NCBI GenBank assembly: GCA_048213135.1
Contig: PS015078.1
Span: 137,599-174,316 of the forward strand
Source: Reclinomonas americana ATCC 50394
Lineage: Eukaryota; Jakobida; Jakobea; Jakobida
DNA: 36,718 nucleotides
Direction: 5' to 3'
Each line of letters begins with the position of its first letter. Positions within the stretch are counted from its first letter, which is position 1. The notes beneath the pieces were generated by a model. It was not told the origin of the DNA, did not search any database, and saw nothing but the letters and a program-made list of their open reading frames with translations. The translations under genes were made by a program, and so were the position numbers. Shown here piece after piece: positions 29,301 to 36,718 of the stretch.

Positions 29301-32300
29301 CCGGAGCAGTCGGCCGGCTGGATCCTCGTCGATTTCCCCGCCTCCATTGAGGCCATTAAGCTGCTGGAGAGGGCACTGACGGGGTGTGTTGTTCTCTTCT
29401 GGCATGAGTCAGTGTGTGTGGCAGTGGCTCATCTGTCACCTCGCCGCCCAGATACGACGAAAATCAACCACCGCCACATGTGTCCACCGTGTCTCCACCC
29501 ACTGTCATGCCACCAGATCCTCGCGGTGCGTCCCTCCCCGGTGCACGAGCACAACAGTGTCACGACTGTTGCTCATACTCTTGCACAGATGAACCGCCTC
29601 GCTCTGCCTTTGACGCCGCCATTCTGCTGGACATTTCACGCGACAACATCTTCAAGCGCTCGTTGGGCTGGCGCGTTGACCCGCAGCAACCGGGAGCACG
29701 TTATCACTTGGATTTCAATCCGCCACCCCCTGTGCGTCTTCGTCGCCGGGATGCACCTTGCGCGTCATCGCAGACTCATATGTGCGTGTGTGTGTATCAC
29801 AGGAGATTGCTGGTCGATTGGTGCCGGAGAATCCCAGCGAGGAGGCGACAGCGGCCAAGGTTGTGCCGCAGCTGGACGAGTACGACGCGCGGGAGCCGGA
29901 AGTGCGATCGTGGTTCGAGCAGACACACGTGCTGTATGCGGTAGATGGAAACGAATCGATTCGCGACGTGCAGCGTGCGGTTTTGGAAGCAGCGCGAGAT
30001 GCGGCGTCACTGAAGGGTCAGCGCGCCGAGTCGATTCTGCCTCGCTTCCAGGTGTGTGGGCGTTGGCCGAGAGAGAATTTTTCCTTGCGTCTCCCACTAA
30101 TCCACTCGATGCAGCTCTCGCTGCTTTTGCGTGAGGCCGCCCGCCGTGGCGATGTGGACACGGTGCAACGGTGCATTCAGCATGGTGCCGACGCGACAGT
30201 GGCCGACGACTGGGGTCGTACTGCGTTTCATCACGCTGGTTTGTCGTTGGTGACACGAATCTCTCTGTTCAGTTGCACTCGCGCTGACATGTGATCCACA
30301 GCCATGGAGGGACATACCTCGGTGGTGGCATACTTGGCCACTGTACCGGGCGTGCGTCTGAATGCGCCGGATCGCTTCGGTGCCGATGCCATGTCGGAGG
30401 CAACCCGCCACGACCATCGCGGCGTCATCAACGAGCTCTCGTCGCACGGCATCCCGCCGAGCGAAGAGTCACTGGTGCGTCCCGCTCAAAACTGGCGATC
30501 TTTCCTTCGTATTCCCGTCGCACTCAACTGTAATTCTCTCGTGCAGGGCGAGAAACTGTGCCGTGTGGCGAAGACTGGCGATTTGACGGCATTGAAGGCC
30601 GTGGCCACTGGCGCCGACCTGGCCAAGACCGATCGAGGTCGGTGATATAATAATATGTGGGACTACTCACCATTTGGGCTGCTCATCTCATCGGTTTGTG
30701 CGCACAGACGGTCGTTCGGCATTGCACGAGGCTGCTGCGATCGGTTCGCCCGAAATGGTCGAGTTCCTCGTGTCGCAGGTCCTGGATCCAAATCTTGCCG
30801 ATCGGTGCGTTCTGTCCTCCCTCCGTTCTCACTGTGTGAATGATTGTTACTCATCACGCAAGTGACCAGCTTTGGCGAAACTTCCCTGGGAATTGCACGG
30901 GCGGCGCCGGGGGTGGTCATTGACGGAGTGCCGTCTGCTGCCGGTGGAGCACGTGCGTTTCCTTCATCTGCAGTCGGCGTCATTGTTTTTCGCACTCACT
31001 CTTCCCTTCTTGCCTCGATAGCGGATGCCAAGCGTCAGCAAGTCTTTGAGATGCTGCAAAAGGCGGCAGCCGAGTACATTGCTCCGTCGGACCTCGATCA
31101 CGACTTTGCGTCATTGTTGCAAAACTGTTGAGTTTCCGCTGTTTTTTGCTTTGGAGTGCAGAAGACCACCGTCTAACAGTCGCTGCAGTCTGGCTCAAGA
31201 CCGAAAACCTGTACACCAGCGGCCTGCGACAAGTGTTCCACGGACTTCGACTGGAGAGACACGCTTTTACGGGCTACTTGTCGCAGCTGAAGCGAACATT
31301 CGAGGAGTTCCTCCGCCGACCAGACGCACAAAAGCAGCGACAACTGGACGAGTTTGTCGAGTCGTTCAATGCCGTGCACGATGACATGCGGTGCGTCCTC
31401 TATATTTGTGGCGTTGTTACCGATAGGCACCGTGCTCATCACATCGCCTCTCGCAACAGACGAGATGTGGCTGTGAAGGAGGAGCTGCACAAGCGCACCG
31501 ACGAGCTGCGCGATCGTCTGTGGAAGCTGTGCGATCAGCGACGAGTCACGGCTCAAACCGAGCGGCAGAAGCTATTGGACGCGGGTGGCGTGAAGAAGCA
31601 GCGCGCTGCGGTGGAGCAGCTGTACGTGACGCTGATGCAGTTGGAGTGCGACCGATATGTGGCTGCGCGCGAGCTGATTGAGGACTTTAGTGCCGCGCAC
31701 TCACATGCGGTACGTCGTGTCACTGTTTCGCTTGTTCGTGCCGCTGTCGGACTTATTGCGACTTGCAGGTGTTGTACGAACGCCAAGTGGATCCACAGTC
31801 GTTCTACAATATTCGAACTGGCGGCGAAGTGGTGATTCGAACCAAGCAAGCTGATGGTTTGTTTGTGTGTGACCTATGGTGCACTGATGTAATGGATGCG
31901 AGCCTCACTGAGATTTTCGCAGCTGGTGCCAAGGGCGGCAAAAAGGCACCCAAGGCCGGTGCACCGAAGGCTGGCGCCGGCAAGAAGGCGCCTGCGGACA
32001 AGGGCAAGGGCAAGGGTGCAGTCGAGGAGCCAGTTACGTGCCTGCACATGGGTTTTTCCGATTGACGCTTGTGGCTCACGTTGGTGCGGATGGCAGGATG
32101 CGGTGGCGACGGCATTTGAAAATGCCACCGTGCTGCTGGGCGCCTATGCTGGTGAGCGCTTCGTCTTTGCTTGTACCGTTCTCTCTTTTTCTCATGATCT
32201 TTGTNNNNNNNNNNNNNNNNNNNNGCACACAACAACAACAGAGCTCACCGAGGCCATTGAGGGCGCACCACTGTCGTTGTTGCGCCGCGCTATTCAGCAG

Positions 32301-33811
32301 GAAGACAACGGCACAGCGGCGCGTCTGGCGGAGATCAAGAGACACGCTGAAGTCACCCTCAAGGTACCGTCGTGGCATTCCTCCTCCGTTTCACCAACCA
32401 GTCATTCTCACTCTTAATGTGTTTGCAGGACATGGACAATCGCTCGGCTGCGTACTTCAAGCGACTAGAGGAGGCCACTGGGGAGCGCTTTGAGCGTGAG
32501 AATGCCGCAGTCATGAGTGTCGTTGTCACGCTGCAGCGCACGATTGAGCGCGGCCAGCCTCTTCGTCATCATTTGGTGCTTGATGATGACCAGGCGACAG
32601 TCGATCGGCATAACTTGGTGCGTCCGCCATCGGCCCGTCTCGCTCCACTGCCACCCAAGCCAGAGAAACGTTGCGTGAACTAGCGTGCGCTCAAGAATCG
32701 GCGGTGCGCTTTCCACTCACTGCTCGTCGTGTGCAGTGGTGGGTGTCTTCACGCAGCAGCAACTGGCGGTGCTGGTCGGCGCGTTCCGCACGGCGGCTGT
32801 CACCGAGACCGAGATTCCGATTGCCACATTTGTGCGCACGATTCTCAACCTCGTGCACACCAATGGGGACGACTTGCCTGCCGAGTGGCGAAATCTCAGC
32901 AAGGAACACCTGCAGCGAATCGGTGTGGCGTTCGACAAGCAGCACAATGGCCTGATGCAAATCCGAAGCCTGCTGGTGTCGCTCATCTGTCCGTCAATGC
33001 CCACACTCGCCGACCTGGCCAACATGAAGGAACAGCTGTTGACGCTGACCGACGGCGGCGATCAGGTTTGCATTCGGCCCGATGCGTGTGAGTGTGCTTT
33101 TTTGGTGCATCTCGTTGCTGACGAACAGCCGTGCTTGTGACAGGTGTCCAAATCGCAGCTCATGAGCGTGCAGTTTTGGTTCGACAGTGCCGGTGCTGGC
33201 AGCGAGAAGCAGCTGCAGACGTCGCGCAACATCAAGCACCTGCTCTTCGGTGAGTGATGTCATGGGCGACTGGGGTACGAGCTGCGCAGCGCTAATCGTC
33301 CCTCCCCTTTTGTCAGAGTCGTTTGCCGTGGGCCAGCCACCAATGGTGCGGTGGCGCGAGCTGCTGTTGACGCTGTGCGCGGACACGCAAACGGCTGTCG
33401 GTTTCCGCAAGGCACTGGCCGTGGTACCAGCCGGGTCCACGTCAAGTCGTGCCCTGTCCGCCAGCGAGTGGTTCTCGGTGCTACACATGGGTGTCGCACC
33501 GCAGCACGCTCGTGCCAACGTCTCTCCGTCTCTGGTACGTGCGCCTTGAGTCGTTTAAGAGAAGGACGACGACTTATCTCGCTCGATGAATGCAGGCGGA
33601 AATCGAGTCCGTGTTCCGGGAACAGCGAGCGAACGCTGCCACCGATCAGCTGTCTCTCGACGAGTTTTGTGTGTCAGGAATGGGCGCGGCCATGATCGAG
33701 GAGTGTCATGTTGCGTCGACGCACGCTGTTGGGAAGAACGCAACACGAACTTACTTGTCCATCTGCATGCAGCTTTACAAGCGAACCGATCTGGATGCCC
33801 TTCTGCGATAA
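25847..33811 (+). CDS. SPEF2: SPEF2/CPC1-like flagellar central-apparatus protein with inserted ankyrin repeats
   Basis: Start MSAILLSWINDEVGLSRRV at 25847 with a CH domain (exon 25847-26017), then a long intron with two gaps. From 27732 a coiled coil, then HDWDDLMRLFVKSLPLEEA, then an adenylate-kinase-like domain: P-loop ILVGPPGSGKKTVAQ (~28965), NMP-type LVDFPASIEAIKLLERALTG (~29330), AILLDISRDN. These match SPEF2/CPC1 in order. Next, unexpectedly, ankyrin repeats (30115-30950): GDVDTVQRCIQHGADATVAD, GRSALHEAAAIGSPEMVEFL. Then the SPEF2 C-terminal half resumes: YLSQLKRTFEEFLRRPD, LHKRTDELRDRLWKLCDQRR, Lys/Gly/Ala-rich linker, and two helical EF-hand-like regions to the TAA at 33809-33811. 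More than 25 exons, nearly all phases verified. Known family role: C1b projection of the axonemal central pair, needed for flagellar motility. The DGFPR motif is altered to DFPAS, so kinase activity is doubtful. Confidence 0.9.
26294..26352 (+). repeat. (CT)n microsatellite, about 29 units
   Basis: Perfect TC/CT run directly after the N-gap. Confidence 0.97.
26930..27033 (+). repeat. C/T-only low-complexity tract (CCCTTT-like units)
   Basis: Almost entirely C and T in alternating short C(3-6) and T(2-4) blocks up to the edge of the 698-N gap; the minus strand is runs of G separated by AAA. Confidence 0.9.
27034..27731. other. Assembly gap (698 N)
   Basis: Largest gap in the window; it probably hides SPEF2 exons. 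Confidence 0.99.
32205..32224. other. Assembly gap (20 N placeholder)
   Basis: Inside an intron of the SPEF2-like gene; the exons on both sides (to 32151 and from 32242) join in phase, so orientation here is correct. Confidence 0.99.
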
Positions 33812-33934
33812 TGGAGTGTGGAGTACGAGACACAGAACTACTGTAGTGTACAAACAACAAACGAAAAGCACGAAGGGCGGCAACAAAAGCACGCACGCTG
33901 TCCTCCTCGTCCTCTCTCGTTCTCCAATCTAATC

Positions 33935-34241
33935 ATGAGTACGCGAAAGAGAGGCGCAAGTGGTGGACCCACACTCGTGCTTCGTTTGGATGTCAAAGAG
34001 GCCGCACTCAAGGCCAAGTACGACGCATTCAACAAGTACCAAGTTGCACTCGCACTCAATGCATCTCTCTCTGTCTCTGTTTCTCTCTCTGTGCTTCTTG
34101 CGCACACTGACACGTGCGTTGCAGGAGACCAAGGCAGCGGCGTCACAAGCGGCCGCCGACGATGAGAAGAAGAAGCATGCAGAGTTGCAACAGCAGCAGA
34201 GAAAAGGACTCAAGAGACCACTGACAGAGGTGAGTGAGCGA

Positions 34242-34299
<58 letters not shown>

Positions 34300-36375
34300 G
34301 ACGACACNNNNNNNNNNNNNNNNNNNNTCTCTCTTCTTCTTCTTCTTCTTCTCTCTCTCTCTCTCTCTCTCTCTTACCTCTCCTTGCCTCCCTCCTTGCC
34401 CCTCTCTCACCTCGCCCGCAGATGTCTGCCGACGAGACCATGTCTCCCTTGCCGGGCGACTTGGGTGCGGCAGGTGGCTCTGGATCCGCGTCGGCGACGC
34501 CTGCAGGTGCTGCGGCCGCGCTCAGTGAGAAGAACCGCGGATTCAAGCTGTCATCGCGTCTTGTCAAGAAGCTGGAGGAGCGCAAGGATGGCGATGGAGA
34601 TGAGCCGGCGACGAAGAGGCGGAAAGCGGTGAGAGAGAAAGAGAGAGAGAGAAAGAAGAGCAGAGCAAGGATGCTGACCTCGGTTGTGCGCTCGTGTGTG
34701 TGTTTGTGTGCAGGATGGGTATGCTTGGTGGTGGTCTCTGCTGGTGTGCGCTCATGTCAACTGACTTGTCTCTGTCTGTCTGCGTGTCGTGGCAGCGAGG
34801 AAGAGGAACAGGAGGTGTGCATGGATTCCCTGTGTTCCTGCTGCTGTTGCCGTTGTTATGTGACTCGTGCGATTGGCAGGAGTCGAATGTGGTGGTGTGC
34901 GAGTGCTCGGCGACGGATCTCGCCAATGGCGACATCAATGAGGCCTTTAAGCATTTTGGGCGCATCGACGGTATCCGCTGGTGGACCAAGACGTGCGTGC
35001 TGTCTCTCTCGCTCTCCTCTTCTGCACGCGTGTCGCTGAGCAGTGCTTCTGTTGTTGGTCGCTTCGCAGCAAGTGCAGCGTCATGTTCGAGTCAACCGAG
35101 GCGGCGCGCACCGCGCTCGGTCACTATCCCGACCGAAAAATGCAAATCAATGGCGGCGATGTGATTTTGCGTTGGTCGCTGCCTGACGAGCGGCGCTTTG
35201 CCGGCAACGCGTACCGAGGTCGTGGGCGCGGTGGTTTCCGGGGCAGCTATCGTGGTGGTGCCGGTGGTTTCCGCGGTGCTGGTGGCGGCTTCCGTGGTGG
35301 CCGTGGTGGTCTCGGATACCAGTCGAACAGACCAGGTTTTGGGTGCGTTGATCGCCTTGCGTTTTTCTCCTCCCACGCCGCCGCCACCGCTGACCTTGCG
35401 TATGCACGCGCAGCTTCGGCAACTACAATGCTCCCGACGAGTTCGTGTCGGGCTACAGCGCAGCACCGTCGCCACACATGGGCTACGTGCCCGGCGCGTC
35501 GAGCTCGTCGTCGTACTCGACTGGCGGATATGAGCCGGCCGCCACGCCGAGTGTTGCGTCTCCGTACTTGGCGCGCTCGCCACCCTGCATGACGAATACC
35601 AACCTCGCATGTTCTTCTCTCCTTTCTCTCTCTCTGGTTGCATGCAGATGCGACTCGGGCGCTTTGTTCCCGCAGGCTCATCATCGCCACCGCCGGCCGA
35701 CAGCAGTGACATTTCGCCGCAATATTCGGCATCGTCACCAACGTCGCCACCCGGTAAGACACACACATACACATTTTGCACCTTGGCACCTTCCTGGCCA
35801 ATCGGCTGCTCACCTCCTGCACCTCGCAGCGTACTCGAGCAGCGCACTTCCGTCGTTCTCCGCGGGCGGCAGTGGCGCCGCCGCCGTTGGTCGCGATGCC
35901 TCGCGCGATGTAAGACCGGCATTCACCGCGCTACCATCGTTCTCCTTTGGCGGTTCCTCTTCGTCAGCCTCGCCCGCACCGGCATCCACCGGCGGCTACA
36001 CCGCTCCCGCCTTTGTGCCCTCCAGTGGTTCCGTGCCTTGTTGTTGTCTACGTTGGAAGCGATCTGTAAGCTCACTTCGTCTGTGTCACAGATGCCGCAC
36101 CGGCGCCGTACGCTCCCAGCAGCGACAGCGTCTACTCAGCCAGTGACTCGCCCTACGGCGGCGGCTACAGTGTCGGCGCCTCGTCAGGCGACGCCTACTC
36201 GGTCGACTACTCCCCGGCTGTCCCCGAATCAGCACCTGCAGCCGCAGCCGTCGCACCAGCTGAATCCACCGGGTACTCGCCCACTCCTTCTGCGCCAAGT
36301 AATGACGACTCTGCATCGTCGTCAGAACCGTCAGCTCGCTCCTCGCGACAAATGCGCTCATACGAGGACATTTGA
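33935..36375 (+). CDS. RNA-binding protein: RRM, RGG box and Ser/Gly/Tyr-rich low-complexity tail
   Basis: Start MSTRKRGASGGP at 33935, stop TGA 36373-36375, ten or more exons, two of them micro-exons (34714-34727, 14 bases; 34796-34814, 19 bases). N-terminal ~150 residues: Lys/Glu/Gln-rich helix (DDEKKKHAELQQQQRKGLKR) and a Ser/Ala region with a basic signal (TKRRK). RRM at 34880-35170: VVVCECSATDLANGDINEAF, RNP1-like KCSVMFESTEAARTAL, then NGGDVILRWSLPDE. RGG/FRG box at 35210-35330 (RGRGRGGFRGSYRGG and repeats). After it, a long Ser/Tyr/Gly/Pro tail (SSSSSYSTGGYEPAA, SPYGGGYSVGASSGDAYSVD). This domain order resembles FUS/TAF15/EWS-type proteins or an Aly-like factor; an exact ortholog cannot be named. 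One junction near 35555-35690 is ambiguous. Confidence 0.85.
34249..34288 (+). repeat. (GA)n microsatellite in intron, next to a 20-N gap
   Basis: GA run of about 20 units in the second intron of the RNA-binding gene; beyond the gap (34308-34327) the intron continues as CT/CTT-rich sequence. Confidence 0.9.
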
Positions 36376-36410
36376 ATACAAAACGAAATCGCAGTGACAT
36401 TTTTTCCGCC

Positions 36411-36718
36411 ATGGCATTGTTGAGTGAGAGGAGTGTGTCTCTTTTCTCTCACCTTCTTCTCTCTCACACACACTCTCTGTGTCTCTCTGTCTCTGTAACA
36501 GGCACGGTGTGACTGCGGCCATCCCGCACACAGACTCCACCCCGGATTTTGTCAATCCTCTCACTGAAGTGCGTGCATTGTTTGTGTGTCTCATTGCAGC
36601 ACCCATCTCTCACTCTCTTTCTCTTGTGCACAGGATATTGAGCTGCTCAATCAGATCCTCTACGATGTGATTGTGGCACACCAGGCACGTGTCTCTCTCC
36701 CCCTCACTCTCTCTCTCT
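36411..36718 (+). CDS. 5' end of another gene, runs off the window (possible phosphoenolpyruvate carboxylase)
   Basis: Exons 36411-36418 (ATGGCATT), ~36503-36568 and ~36635-36684. The first intron has a GTTGAG donor; joining gives MALHGVTAAIPHTDSTPDFV then NPLTE, then DIELLNQILYDVIVAHQ. The pattern PLxxDIxxLxxxLxxVI near the N-terminus is that of phosphoenolpyruvate carboxylases, but too little is visible to be sure. It starts only 35 bases after the previous stop, on the same strand. Confidence 0.45.

Noticed and set aside
1-36718. tRNA, rRNA, transposon or viral genes
   Set aside because: I looked for clover-leaf arms, reverse-transcriptase, transposase and integrase motifs on both strands and saw none.

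Overview
The window is nuclear DNA of a unicellular eukaryote. It is gene-dense and rich in short introns (mostly about 50-150 bases), with genes on both strands. Introns and spacers are full of CA/TG and CT/GA runs, and the coding sequence carries polyQ, polyA, polyP and acidic tracts. A CDKL5-type kinase, a SPEF2/CPC1-type central-apparatus protein and a kinesin-14-like protein suggest a lineage that builds motile flagella. I cannot name the species. The scaffold has 13 N-gaps; five are exactly 20 N, which looks like a placeholder for unknown size.

Layout. 1-1972 (-): uncharacterised Ser-rich then coiled-coil protein. 2169-5819 (+): CDKL5-like kinase with a long polyQ tail. 6148-10088: a kinesin-14-like gene whose middle part (7903-9225) lies on the opposite strand because one contig appears to be placed backwards. 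10469-11915 (-): SEC13. 12381-15190 (+): multi-pass membrane protein with a Cys-rich loop. 15373-16499 (-): mitochondrial inner-membrane peptidase homologue. 17061-17682 (-): amphi-Trp-domain protein with a probable mitochondrial presequence. 17748-18247 (+): MED9-like protein. 18323-18535 (+): small hydrophobic protein. 19177-21527 (+): acidic low-complexity nuclear-type protein. 22145-23199 (+): WD40-like protein. 23554-25796: a coiled-coil protein with two C-terminal zinc modules, again split across strands by a reversed contig (23971-25238). 25847-33811 (+): SPEF2-like protein with ankyrin repeats inserted after its adenylate-kinase-like domain. 33935-36375 (+): RRM/RGG RNA-binding protein with a Ser/Gly/Tyr-rich tail. 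36411-end (+): 5' end of another gene.

The strongest second-look points are two contigs that appear inverted (reading frame, splice phase and domain order are all restored by flipping them), a kinesin motor that has lost its P-loop Lys and switch II Asp, the ankyrin insertion in a SPEF2 homologue, a recurrent unusual 5' splice site (GTTGCG/GTTGAG) in at least a dozen introns, an amphi-Trp protein in a eukaryote, and a type-I signal-peptidase-like protein lacking the catalytic Lys. Several genes are arranged head to head with only 50-200 bases between start codons. The genes do not form one pathway. The flagellar candidates (CDKL5, SPEF2, kinesin and possibly the first gene) are a loose functional group only.
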